A DNA stretch of 21,471 nucleotides from Paramuribaculum sp. (GCA_009775605.1 VSPV01000033.1:1-21471); one strand, 5' to 3'; positions 6,507-12,886 are shown, counted from the stretch's first letter. The notes: generated by a model from the sequence alone, not told the origin. Translations and numbers: made by a program.

Positions 6507-6869
6507 ATGTGCAGATTACAGACACCACAACTGGAGGAAGCCTTAAAGGGCTTCCCCCTATACTCTCAGGACGGCAAGGGGAAAGAGGCGATATGCCGTG
6601 CAATCTTCGCAATAGGCTCCGCCCGATGGTTTATACTTGAGGGTGAAAGGGAGGACGGAGACACCATCATGTTCGGCATAGCCATAGGTCTTCTTGAAGA
6701 TGAATACGGCTATGTGTCGCTGAAAGAACTCTCCGAGATTGAACTCAATCTTACCTCGTATGGATTTGGCATACTCCAAGTTACGCAAGTGCCGGATTTC
6801 AAGCCAACCGCTTTGAAGGATATTAAGGATTATCGCCTTCAGGAACTCCTTGCAAGACTTGAAAATTAA
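6507..6869 (+). CDS. DUF2958-family protein
   Basis: The product has 120 residues. The core fits the DUF2958 pattern: a short helix and PLYSQD segment, then ARWFILEGEREDGDTIMFGIAIGLLEDEYGYVSLKEL, with the E-G-D/MFG and the GYVSLKEL motifs in order. The family is common on plasmids and integrative elements and has no agreed function. ATG 6507 is preferred, one base after the previous stop; a TTG at 6498 would overlap that gene. It closes the four-gene block after RNA copy 2 and is followed by the strong hairpin at 6877-6907. Confidence 0.75.
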   Translation: MCRLQTPQLEEALKGFPLYSQDGKGKEAICRAIFAIGSARWFILEGEREDGDTIMFGIAIGLLEDEYGYVSLKELSEIELNLTSYGFGILQVTQVPDFKPTALKDIKDYRLQELLARLEN

Positions 6870-6876
6870 ACAATCA

Positions 6877-6907
6877 GTCAGCCGTGGATCTCTCCGCCAC
6901 GGCTGAC
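6877..6907 (+). terminator. Strong intergenic hairpin without T-run
   Basis: GTCAGCCGTGG (6877-6887) pairs perfectly over 11 bp with CCACGGCTGAC (6897-6907), 7 bp after the DUF2958 gene and 17 bp before the next start. No T-tract follows, so intrinsic termination is doubtful; RNA processing, 3'-end protection or control of the next gene are alternatives. Confidence 0.45.
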
Positions 6908-6924
6908 ACTAACACCGACCGAAT

Positions 6925-7302
6925 ATGTATATAGACGATTTGACCGACGCGGTAGCGGCATGTGCCGAAGCCAAAGGCTGGAAAGTGGAAGCCGGCATAA
7001 TCTACAAGGAGCAGAAAAGCGAGTTTGAATTTGCCAGGTTCAGCCCTGCGGGACGGGACTTTTCATTCAGCGCGACCATGAAATGTGCCAACATCAACTC
7101 TCTTATCGAGGACATAGACAATTACTATGAGGGATTTGATGTTGACTCCGAGACATATCTGTGGCTTGACCAGTCCGGGCATGGCAAACGTGGCGCGCCA
7201 TACCGCATGAGAGCCGTGCTTGAAGATATGGAGGCTACCGAGAAGATGATAGAGGAACTGTTGGACGCGATAAAGGAAATGGAGGTGCCCGAAGAATACT
7301 GA
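6925..7302 (+). CDS. Accessory protein, paralogue of the 7400-7783 product
   Basis: The product has 125 residues. The order of motifs is an N-terminal helix ending AKGWKVEAG, paired strands FEFARFSPAGRDFSFSATM, a helix around SLIEDIDNYYEGFD, then W-L-D-Q-S-G-H-G and PYRMRAVLEDME. The same order recurs in the 7400-7783 product, so the two are paralogues. Similar proteins occur on Bacteroidales mobile elements by my recollection; no function is known to me. No signal peptide or membrane segment. Hairpins lie on both sides (6877-6907 and 7326-7358). Confidence 0.7.
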   Translation: MYIDDLTDAVAACAEAKGWKVEAGIIYKEQKSEFEFARFSPAGRDFSFSATMKCANINSLIEDIDNYYEGFDVDSETYLWLDQSGHGKRGAPYRMRAVLEDMEATEKMIEELLDAIKEMEVPEEY

Positions 7303-7325
7303 TTTTCCCTAATAGCCCGTAAAGC

Positions 7326-7358
7326 GACCTGCCACATCCGTCACGGACATGGCAGGTC
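7326..7358 (+). terminator. Strong intergenic hairpin without T-run
   Basis: GACCTGCCA (7326-7334) pairs with TGGCAGGTC (7350-7358), and TCCG/CGGA extends the stem inside. It lies 23 bp after one paralogue and 41 bp before the other. As with the hairpin at 6877-6907 there is no T-run behind it, so its role is open. Confidence 0.45.
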
Positions 7359-7399
7359 TGAGTGTGTGGAATTTTAATCATTTAATATATTGAAAAGGT

Positions 7400-7783
7400 A
7401 TGTTACATAGCGATATAATCAGGATAGCGGTCAGGAATGGATGGAAGGTCTCGATAACTGCCTCGGCCGATGACTCGTTCTATTTCGACTTTCAGTGCCG
7501 GACGCCCGGCGGCTTGCCTTTCTGCTTCACCGCCGAGCTTTCAGGAGGACATGTCGGCACACTCGTTGACGAGATCATCGCCTTCGTCGATGCGCTCGAC
7601 CCAGAGCGTTATGCCGTCGAATGGCTGGAGGCAGCAGGACCGGTTACACCGTCCCGCTACTTTCGGGCGGTAGCCGACATGGACGACATGCGCGTCCGTG
7701 CATGGCTTCTCGCCTTCGACCTCTCGGCAGAGGGCGAAAAAGAGCGCATCCTTCTCGACCTTCCTCGGTACCGTCTTAACTGA
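7400..7783 (+). CDS. Accessory protein, paralogue of the 6925-7302 product
   Basis: The product has 127 residues and shares with its neighbour the NGWKV turn, a YFDFQCRTPGGLPFCFTAEL strand pair, a long helix over LVDEIIAFVDALD, a W-L, and the R-Y-F-R-A-V-A-D-M block before a C-terminal helix. Sequence identity looks low outside these points, so the duplication is old or the two were acquired separately. A GAAAAGGT stretch lies just before the ATG. It is the last rightward gene; the leftward block ends only 3 bp beyond (7787), so transcription converges here. Confidence 0.7.
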   Translation: MLHSDIIRIAVRNGWKVSITASADDSFYFDFQCRTPGGLPFCFTAELSGGHVGTLVDEIIAFVDALDPERYAVEWLEAAGPVTPSRYFRAVADMDDMRVRAWLLAFDLSAEGEKERILLDLPRYRLN

Positions 7784-7786
7784 AGC

Positions 7787-8020
7787 CTACCGGTCTTTCC
7801 TTCTCCGGCCACGCTTGACCTTCGGATTCTCTTTCAGCGATATTATGTCGCTGCCGAGAATCAGCCTGTGCCAGCCGTTCTCCGACATCCGGTAGGGAAG
7901 CACCGGCGGCTTTTTCTTCATGTACTCGTAAATCGTGGTCTGACCTATGCCCAGCAGACGCTTCGCCATGCCCACAGAATACAAGGCATCTGGAATGATA
8001 GTGTTGAAATCAAGGCGCAT
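7787..8020 (-). CDS. Small HTH DNA-binding protein (MerR/excisionase-like)
   Basis: The product has 77 residues. The segment SVGMAKRLLGIGQTTIYEYMKKKPPVLPYRMSENGWHRLILGSDI fits the winged-helix fold of the excisionase/MerR-like HTH family, and the tail KRGRRRKDR is highly basic. Such proteins often act as recombination directionality factors or small repressors on integrative elements. The start at 8020 overlaps the upstream gene's end by 11 bp. It is the last gene of the leftward block and lies far from the integrase, so a regulatory role is as likely as excision. Confidence 0.65.
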   Translation of the reverse strand: MRLDFNTIIPDALYSVGMAKRLLGIGQTTIYEYMKKKPPVLPYRMSENGWHRLILGSDIISLKENPKVKRGRRRKDR

Positions 8021-8255
8021 GGCAAGAGCCTCCCGTATCCTTGCCGCCGAGACTGCGGCGATATTCCCTGATGAACTTGCCGGCTGCCTCGACAGCCATC
8101 TCTGCTGCCACTCTCACATAGAGTGGCCAGTTCTCAATCTGTGACGATGGAGACTTGTCGGCGGTGTGCCGCAGGTCGTGATAGAACAGTGCCGATGCAA
8201 GTTCAAACTGTCTCTTCTCCCAGTTTATCCCGGTCTTTTTCTGTTTTTGTCTCAT
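8010..8255 (-). CDS. Small hypothetical protein in the replication block
   Basis: The product has 81 residues: basic start (MRQKQKKTGINWEKRQ), then a helical part with FELASALFYHDLRHTAD, ending in a helix (VRVAAEMAVEAAGKFIREYRR). I do not recognise the family. Its first 53 bp overlap the end of the DnaC-like gene in another frame and its last 11 bp overlap the next gene. No ATG lies nearer its conserved-looking part, so the overlap appears real. Confidence 0.6.
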   Translation of the reverse strand: MRQKQKKTGINWEKRQFELASALFYHDLRHTADKSPSSQIENWPLYVRVAAEMAVEAAGKFIREYRRSLGGKDTGGSCHAP

Positions 8256-8958
8256 TTTCGTAGTTTTTTTGTGTCGATTTCCTGAAAGTGCGCCCTCGGA
8301 GAGCTACAAAGTTGAACATCTCCTTGAAGCGGTCGTATATTCTCGCGCCATAGTATTCGGCTATCTGGTCCGGCGTGTAGTTGGTGGTGACATGCGTGAA
8401 CTGGTGGAAGCGGTTGTCATAGCGTCTCTGGAAGATATACTGCATGACATTCTCAAAATTGCCCCACCTGCCTGTGGGATTCGTCTCACTCCCGAGTTCG
8501 TCAAATGCCTGCCGGGGGCAGTTGATGTATTCCTGTATCGCCCGGTAGCCGCCGCTGGGGGATTCATCGGCGTAATCGGCGCAGATGTCGATGACGTTGT
8601 TTATCCTGAAAAAGTAACGCATGCCGTCAACCGGCTCGCGTACATGCCGGCAGAACTCACGTATGATTCTCAGCATCGTCGATTTCCCGGTGCCGACATC
8701 GCCCCAGATGAACAGCCCCTTGTCCGGGTCGAGATTGCCGTCATAGTCCATCATCGCCCAGTGAACGATGTCGGAGTAGGTGGCTTTCATCTCTTCGCGT
8801 ATCTCGAATCCGGGACAGACCTTCTTCGCGCAGATTACGAAAAACTGCTTGTATTGGCTAATCCTCGATAAGTCCGCAGCCGGGCTCGAGCGGCGTTCGC
8901 CGGCCTCTTTTATTTCCCTGACTGCCTCCGCCGGGTTTATTCGCTTTGGTTGTGCCAT
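8203..8958 (-). CDS. DnaC/IstB-like ATPase, probable helicase loader
   Basis: The product has 251 residues. Walker A GDVGTGKST is at residues 86-94 and the Walker B region AFDELGSE at about 151-158. A polar sensor segment (THVTTNYTPDQI, about 188-199) and a following YDRFKEMFN arginine segment complete the AAA+ pattern of DnaC-type helicase loaders. Such proteins bring the replicative helicase to the element's or phage's origin. The C-terminal tail is lysine- and glutamate-rich. It follows, and overlaps by 101 bp, a replication-initiator-like gene, the order seen in phage and element replication modules. IstB-type transposase helpers are a less likely alternative because no transposase is nearby. 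Confidence 0.85.
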   Translation of the reverse strand: MAQPKRINPAEAVREIKEAGERRSSPAADLSRISQYKQFFVICAKKVCPGFEIREEMKATYSDIVHWAMMDYDGNLDPDKGLFIWGDVGTGKSTMLRIIREFCRHVREPVDGMRYFFRINNVIDICADYADESPSGGYRAIQEYINCPRQAFDELGSETNPTGRWGNFENVMQYIFQRRYDNRFHQFTHVTTNYTPDQIAEYYGARIYDRFKEMFNFVALRGRTFRKSTQKNYENETKTEKDRDKLGEETV

Positions 8959-9637
8959 CTCTTTTTTCCTTGTCTAAGCGGGCGCGGACCCAGTTGAAAA
9001 AATGTTCCTTGCATTGCAGGACTGTCCCGTATCTTTTTTCCTTGACACGGCTTTCCTGAACAAAGTCCTGGTACATGGATTCAAGTATCTCTTCCTTGCA
9101 GTGGAGCGCCAGGGCTATTCCCCTGAACGCTTCCTTATCCCTTGAAAAAATTTCAAAAAATTCTTCCTCGCGCGCGGGGGAAGGAGAAATATTTATATTA
9201 TTATTCTTATTAATATAATTAGTGTCCCCAAAGGTGTCCCCGGAAGTGTCCCCAACCGTGGGCGTTTTCGCGTCCAAGACTGCCGTCTGTCCGGTGCTTT
9301 CCTTAATCGTAAAGCCGGGAATCTGCTCCATCACGAGGACAGTATATAAGGTGACATTGCCCAATACCTTTCGTTCTATCCATCTCTGCGACTCCAGTAT
9401 CTTCAGATAGCGACCGACGGTATCCTTGTCGACGCTTATGGCGGCGGCGAGCTTTCTTGTGGATGATATGAACTGGCCGGGCCGGACCTCCACAGACACT
9501 CCCTTTACCGGGTAGGTGTCCTTCGACCTTTGGACCCGGAACAGTATCTCCAGCCACAGGTGCAGCATCCTGCTTTCGCTGTATAGCCAGCCGACCGAGC
9601 GCAGCTGGTGAAATACGGGTATCCATGAGAGGTCCAT
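8858..9637 (-). CDS. Replication-initiator-like protein with winged helix
   Basis: The product has 259 residues. The N-terminal 110 residues form a winged-helix region (GQFISSTRKLAAAISVDKDTVGRYLKILESQRWIERKVLG), as in many Bacteroidales phage and element initiators. A Ser/Thr/Asp- and Asn-rich linker follows (about 118-150), then a C-terminal helical domain (about 155-230; EEEFFEIFSRDKEAF, CKEHFFNWVRARLDKEK) like the DUF7833-type domain seen with DnaC-like loaders, and a basic tail. It probably binds the element's origin and hands over to the loader. Its last 101 bp overlap the start of the loader gene. Confidence 0.7.
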   Translation of the reverse strand: MDLSWIPVFHQLRSVGWLYSESRMLHLWLEILFRVQRSKDTYPVKGVSVEVRPGQFISSTRKLAAAISVDKDTVGRYLKILESQRWIERKVLGNVTLYTVLVMEQIPGFTIKESTGQTAVLDAKTPTVGDTSGDTFGDTNYINKNNNINISPSPAREEEFFEIFSRDKEAFRGIALALHCKEEILESMYQDFVQESRVKEKRYGTVLQCKEHFFNWVRARLDKEKRDGTTKANKPGGGSQGNKRGRRTPLEPGCGLIED

Positions 9638-9679
9638 TTCCGTAATCCTGTTTCCTTATGATGTCTTTAAGGATGCAAG

Positions 9680-10018
9680 TCATCCCTGCAAGGTTTTGGT
9701 TGCCGTTCCCGTCGGCGTGATAGCCGACATTGCGTCGCCGGGCCCGCTTTCCGAATAAAGCTCGCGGAGAAACACCTTGCAGCCTGCAATCTTCTCGATT
9801 ATGTCCTTGCAGAAATCAGGTATGCGGCAGTAGCCGGCCTTCCAGTTGTAGAATGTCTTTTGCTTGATGCCGTTGCCACATTCGGCTACGACTTTCTTCA
9901 CGAAGAAGCGGTGGTTTGACTGCGGGATTGTGGCGAGATAGTCATTGAGACATTTGCAGTCGATCTCGCGGATTTGGCTATTGGTCATGGCTGTGTCGTT
10001 TAACAACATGTGAATCAT
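9680..10018 (-). CDS. Small HTH-like protein of the replication/lysogeny block
   Basis: The product has 112 residues. The middle part (about 45-75) with GIKQKTFYNWKAGYCRIPDFCKDIIEKIAG reads like an HTH in which the recognition helix is TFYNWKAGYCRIP. The start at 10018 overlaps the upstream stop in ATGA, which supports it; an ATG at 9988 is an alternative. The last 30 residues are Ser/Thr/Gly-rich. I do not recognise a named family. Position between an excisionase-like gene and the initiator suggests a regulator of replication or excision. Confidence 0.6.
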   Translation of the reverse strand: MIHMLLNDTAMTNSQIREIDCKCLNDYLATIPQSNHRFFVKKVVAECGNGIKQKTFYNWKAGYCRIPDFCKDIIEKIAGCKVFLRELYSESGPGDAMSAITPTGTATKTLQG

Positions 10019-10290
10019 ATCTTCCGTTTTTTTTCAATAATCCCGTAGCCCGCGCGTCTTCTGACATCGTGAAACGACAGAAAGTAGCGTCGGCCTGTAC
10101 GGGTGGCGTTCAGCGCGCCCTCATGGATGGAATCACGCACCCTCTGCGGCGTGCAGTGAAGAATCTCGGCCGCCTCGTTGACTGTTATGAGGCGGTCCGG
10201 CGGCTCCGGCTCATTGAGCGTGCGCTTAATCTCTTCGAGGGTGTTCTCGATGCGGGTAAGCCTCATTGTTATGCGTCTTTCTTCGCCCAT
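10015..10290 (-). CDS. Excisionase-family HTH protein
   Basis: The product has 91 residues. An N-terminal helix (RLTRIENTLEEIKRTL) may form a coiled coil. The second half is an excisionase-type winged helix: LITVNEAAEILHCTPQRVRDSIHEGALNATRTGRRYFLSFHDVRR. Such proteins bend DNA near the attachment site and favour excision, or act as repressors. It is the first gene of the leftward block and faces the repressor gene across a 207-bp AT-rich control region. ATG 10266 is a possible alternative start. Confidence 0.75.
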   Translation of the reverse strand: MGEERRITMRLTRIENTLEEIKRTLNEPEPPDRLITVNEAAEILHCTPQRVRDSIHEGALNATRTGRRYFLSFHDVRRRAGYGIIEKKRKI

Positions 10291-10497
10291 ATCAATTATT
10301 TTTTAGGGTTTCTGATTATTTTTCGTTTAGTAACAATTAGTATTGTTTGAAAAAATGATTAATTTTGCAGTTAGAAATGATTAATCTAAATTAGTCACTT
10401 GCAATTACACTAACAAACTAATCTTGCTAAATGATTGTTTGAAGTGTTATTATTGGAAGACTCTAATCATTCTAATTAGAAAATCTAAACGAGAGAT
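10291..10497. promoter_or_regulatory. Divergent control region with operator-like repeats
   Basis: This is the AT-rich gap between the excisionase-like gene and the repressor. A TAATTTTG box (10360-10367, plus strand) matches TAnnTTTG and would start a transcript with a leader of about 125 nt before the repressor. AATGATTAAT occurs at 10354-10363, overlapping that box, and again at 10376-10385; the reverse-complement octamer TAATCATT is at 10464-10471 and a partial copy at 10429-10437. These are good candidates for repressor binding. No clear -33 element or leftward -7 box was found. Confidence 0.5.
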
Positions 10498-10953
10498 ATG
10501 GACGACAGAGTAAACAGGATAAAGGACGTGCTTGAATGGCTCAAGGCAAGCGAACTGTTCCGGTCCAACCGCGAGATAGCCGAAAGAATGGGCTACAATC
10601 CGAGCATGGTGTCACAGGTCATAACCGGGCGGTCCGCCGTGACACAGAAATTCGTAAGGAGCCTCAGCTCCGTATGTTCGAGAATCAGCTATGACTGGAT
10701 ATGGACGGGAGAGGGGGATATGCTGCGGGAGACGCCTTCATCCGGGGCAATCCCGACGGAACGCTTTTCGGAACTCGACCGTTTCTCCTTCATCATGGCG
10801 GACATGGCGCAACTGATGAAGAACTTTTCATCGGTAGTCGGGCCTCTTGAACGCAGGGTGGCGGAGCTTGAACGCAGGCTTGCAGAACAGGGCAGCACGA
10901 TAGAACGGCTCCAGAGCCTGCTTGACAGGATGGAAAAAGCCGCCACTCCCTGA
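10498..10953 (+). CDS. Repressor-like HTH protein with C-terminal coiled coil
   Basis: The product has 151 residues. Residues 1-65 carry an XRE/cI-type HTH (SNREIAERMGYNPSMVSQVITGRSAVTQKFVRSL), followed by YDWIWTGEGDMLRE, a motif common in Bacteroidales phage and element repressors. The last 50 residues are heptad-like (LERRVAELERRLAEQGSTIERLQSLLDRMEK), a likely coiled coil for dimerisation. It is transcribed away from the excisionase/replication block and converges with the integrase gene, the place of a lysogeny repressor. There is no LexA-like peptidase domain, so induction would not be by self-cleavage. Confidence 0.8.
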   Translation: MDDRVNRIKDVLEWLKASELFRSNREIAERMGYNPSMVSQVITGRSAVTQKFVRSLSSVCSRISYDWIWTGEGDMLRETPSSGAIPTERFSELDRFSFIMADMAQLMKNFSSVVGPLERRVAELERRLAEQGSTIERLQSLLDRMEKAATP

Positions 10954-10990
10954 CGGAATGACGGCTTGACGCGGCTGTCCCTGCGTTGTC

Positions 10991-12115
10991 TTATTTGAGG
11001 ATATTGTATCCCTTTATCACGCTTGTCTGCAAGACCTGGGCGTATTTTTCTGTCATGGCCACGCTGGAGTGGGCAAGCATCTTGCTGACGGTCGATATGT
11101 CGACACCCTTGGTCAGCGCCCACGTTGCAAACGTGTGGCGGCCGACGTGCATTGTCAGATTGAGGTGGATGTGCGCCATATTCGCGATAATCTTCAACTG
11201 GTCGTTGCATTTCTGGTTGCTCATCAGGTTCAGGTTGTAATCGTATTTGCGGAGTATGGCGGCTGCCTTCGGGAGAAGTACGATTGTATAGGGCTGGCCT
11301 GTCTTGACACGCTTGTCCCTTATGCACAGGTCATCGCCCTGCTTGAACACATCGCTCCTCTTGATTTTTACAAGGTCGCTGTATGCAAGCCCCGTATAGC
11401 ACGAGAAGATGAACATGTCGCGTACCTTCTCCGTCATGCCGTAAAGCTCAAGAGCCTCGATCCTGTCACGCTCCTCTTCTGTCAGGAACTTTATCCCTTC
11501 CGATTTGCCTCGCGGTATCCTCATGTTATCATAAGGATTGGTCTCCAGCTTCTCGAACTGGATGGCCTCGATGATGTACGGCTTCAACCGCTTGTGGTAG
11601 CCGTGTACGGATGACTGCGCGCTAACCCTCTTGCGGATGAAATCATCCCACAGACGGATGTTCTTCGGTGTTAGATCGGAGAAATTCCGAATCTCGCCGA
11701 ACTCCCGGAGACATGAGAGCATGACCTTGTGCTGGCGGCGGGTTGACTCAGACACAGGACGCATGTCGATGCGCTCTTCAAGCCATGTGAGGAAATCCAT
11801 GGTTGATGACTGCACTCTTGTCTTCCTGACTTTTTTGAGGAGCGAGAGGTTGTACTCTCCGCCACGCGCCGCGATGGAGGCCATCTTCTCCCTTATGCCG
11901 TCTGCCACACGGCGTATCTGTTCGTTGAGGCTTTCGGCCATGGGATGGTCCACGACCTGGTTTGAGCGCCACTGCTGTTTAAGCACCGCGACACCGGTGG
12001 ATAGACGAACACGCTCACGGTTGTAGGACACCTCGACCTCCACAGTGCCCGGCGTGACCGCCGAAGCCTTCTTACGGCGGTCGAAGATAATCTTGATTTG
12101 GGGTATTCCAGCCAT
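10991..12115 (-). CDS. Tyrosine recombinase / integrase (IntDOT-like catalytic variant)
   Basis: The product has 374 residues. The N-terminal arm-binding domain lies at about 1-100, the core-binding SAM-like domain at about 105-200, and the catalytic domain at about 210-374. Catalytic residues seen: Lys271 (RVKTGQPY), His323 and Arg326 (HVGRHTFAT), His349 (LAHSS) and nucleophile Tyr358 (TEKYAQ). The first catalytic Arg, normally in TGLRxSDL, is Ala244 here (TGLAYSDL); IntDOT of CTnDOT also lacks it. It would integrate and excise the element, and its gene lies 492 bp from tRNA-Lys with arm-type repeats just upstream. It converges with the repressor gene, leaving only 37 bp between them. Confidence 0.9.
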   Translation of the reverse strand: MAGIPQIKIIFDRRKKASAVTPGTVEVEVSYNRERVRLSTGVAVLKQQWRSNQVVDHPMAESLNEQIRRVADGIREKMASIAARGGEYNLSLLKKVRKTRVQSSTMDFLTWLEERIDMRPVSESTRRQHKVMLSCLREFGEIRNFSDLTPKNIRLWDDFIRKRVSAQSSVHGYHKRLKPYIIEAIQFEKLETNPYDNMRIPRGKSEGIKFLTEEERDRIEALELYGMTEKVRDMFIFSCYTGLAYSDLVKIKRSDVFKQGDDLCIRDKRVKTGQPYTIVLLPKAAAILRKYDYNLNLMSNQKCNDQLKIIANMAHIHLNLTMHVGRHTFATWALTKGVDISTVSKMLAHSSVAMTEKYAQVLQTSVIKGYNILK

Positions 12116-12159
12116 ATCGTTATGGTTTTAAGGGTGATACATAGTTCCGATTCCGTGGT

Positions 12160-12431
12160 GTGGTACACCCGAAAACGTGTACCACATTCGCTGGGAAATG
12201 TACCACGCGTGTACCACACAGCTCATAAACATCTGCCGGACCCGTGCCGTTTGCCCCTGAAATCTTTTTAGAAGGAATTAGCACAAAATAGGGAATATCA
12301 GCGGGTTGCATGGAACCGGCCACCTCCGTTCCCGGGTTATGGAGGGCGACTGGCGACATACTGCCGATATGTGGGAAAATCCGGTACATCCTGTGGTACA
12401 TTTTTGTGGTACATCCACGAAATCCGTACCA
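12160..12431. repeat. Clustered TGTACCAC repeats, probable integrase/excisionase arm sites
   Basis: The octamer TGTACCAC or its complement GTGGTACA occurs six times exactly: 12160-12167 and 12393-12400 and 12406-12413 as GTGGTACA; 12178-12185, 12199-12206 and 12210-12217 as TGTACCAC. Near copies are at 12381-12388 and 12424-12431. They form two clusters about 175 bp apart, in opposite predominant orientation, directly upstream of the integrase gene. That is the layout of arm-type sites around a phage or element attachment site. Iterons of an origin are an alternative. Apart from these, 12116-12566 has only short GCTAA-containing words and no gene that I accept. Confidence 0.6.
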
Positions 12432-12565
12432 AAGTTAATGTGCTAAATCGAAACTAACAAATGCTACCTTTGGCTAATGGATGGAGGTTGAAATCTTGCT
12501 AAACCGTTCTAACTCAGAATATTGCGAAATTGCTAATCATTGTGTCTCAGTCGCTTGCGGACACG

Positions 12566-12601
12566 AAAAAGGGCCACTGAACATCATCGTGTCAGTGACC
12601 C
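12566..12601 (-). terminator. Intrinsic terminator of tRNA-Lys
   Basis: Read on the minus strand, GGGTCACTGA (12601-12592) pairs with TCAGTGGCCC (12580-12571), one G-U pair included, and is followed by TTTTT (12570-12566). It lies six bases after the tRNA 3' end and is a standard intrinsic terminator. Confidence 0.75.
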
Positions 12602-12606
12602 TTCAG

Positions 12607-12679
12607 TGATCCGCCTGGGGCTCGAACCCAGGACCCCAACATTAAAAGTGTTGTGCTCTACCAGCTGAGCTAGCGAATC
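12607..12679 (-). tRNA. tRNA-Lys(TTT)
   Basis: The 73-nt cloverleaf is complete. The acceptor stem is GATTCGC/GCGGATC with one G-U pair and discriminator A73, the D-arm GCTC-AGCTGGTA-GAGC, the anticodon stem CAACA/TGTTG with loop CTTTTAA (anticodon TTT, 12646-12644), and the T-arm CTGGG-TTCGAGC-CCCAG. The CCA is not encoded. It has its own promoter and terminator, and it marks the border between the element and the cobalamin cluster; tRNA 3' ends are common integration sites. Confidence 0.95.
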
Positions 12680-12722
12680 TCCTTTTCTGCTCTGAGGGAA
12701 GTGCTTTCCCTTAAAAGCGATG

Positions 12723-12754
12723 CAAAGGTATTGAACATTTTTTATATATGCAAA
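12723..12754 (-). promoter_or_regulatory. Promoter of tRNA-Lys
   Basis: On the minus strand TTTG (12754-12751), 20 bp, then TACCTTTG (12730-12723): a full match to the Bacteroidetes TTTG/TAnnTTTG promoter. The inferred start lies about 40 bp before the tRNA 5' end; a small GGGAA/TTCCC hairpin lies in the leader. Confidence 0.75.
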
Positions 12755-12854
12755 TTTTTTTTGAGCCTTGACCTTTGTCTTTTTGCGATAAGGTGGGGAG
12801 TGATGATTAAATGGGGTATGGTAATGAGGGGAATAGCTTGGATTTATAAAAGCA

Positions 12855-12886
12855 TTGCGGGGTAAAGAAAAAAGTTAGTAACTTTG
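12855..12886 (+). promoter_or_regulatory. Promoter of the cobUTSC operon
   Basis: TTG (12855-12857), 21 bp, TAACTTTG (12879-12886) matches the Bacteroidetes promoter consensus. The inferred leader to cobU is about 240 nt. It contains a small hairpin (TCGAG/CTCGA around 12926-12945) but no B12-box or other recognisable cobalamin riboswitch core. A second -7-like box, TAAATTTG at 13042-13049, has no matching -33 element. Nothing else is seen in 12887-13128 except an open frame without start codon ending at 12978. Confidence 0.6.

Larger units (their letters stand above)
1..12606. mobile_element. Integrated mobile element, right part (left end outside window)
   Basis: The stretch has a tyrosine recombinase whose 5' end faces the 3' end of tRNA-Lys, repeated integrase-type binding sites between them, a divergent repressor, excisionase-like HTH proteins, a replication initiator plus DnaC-like loader, and many small accessory genes. 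That combination is typical of a prophage, an integrative conjugative or mobilizable element, or a satellite. No capsid, tail, relaxase or type IV coupling gene is present in this window, so the class cannot be decided. No direct repeat of the tRNA 3' end is seen elsewhere in the window, so the far junction must lie to the left. The exact right junction is not resolved; it could be the tRNA 3' end or a site in 12430-12606. Confidence 0.55.

Noticed and set aside
8269..8871. 200-codon frame antisense to the DnaC-like gene
   Set aside because: The opposite strand has clear Walker motifs; this frame has no recognisable features.
10689..11327. 212-codon frame antisense to the repressor and overlapping the integrase end
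   Set aside because: It covers two real genes and has the low-complexity Arg/Gln/Pro composition of a shadow frame.
12120..12401. 93-codon leftward frame upstream of the integrase
   Set aside because: It runs across the TGTACCAC repeats, which explain the sequence better, and the product has no family look.
12607..12679. Direct repeat of the tRNA 3' end as left attachment site
   Set aside because: No second copy of the T-arm and acceptor sequence exists in the window; the left end must be outside.
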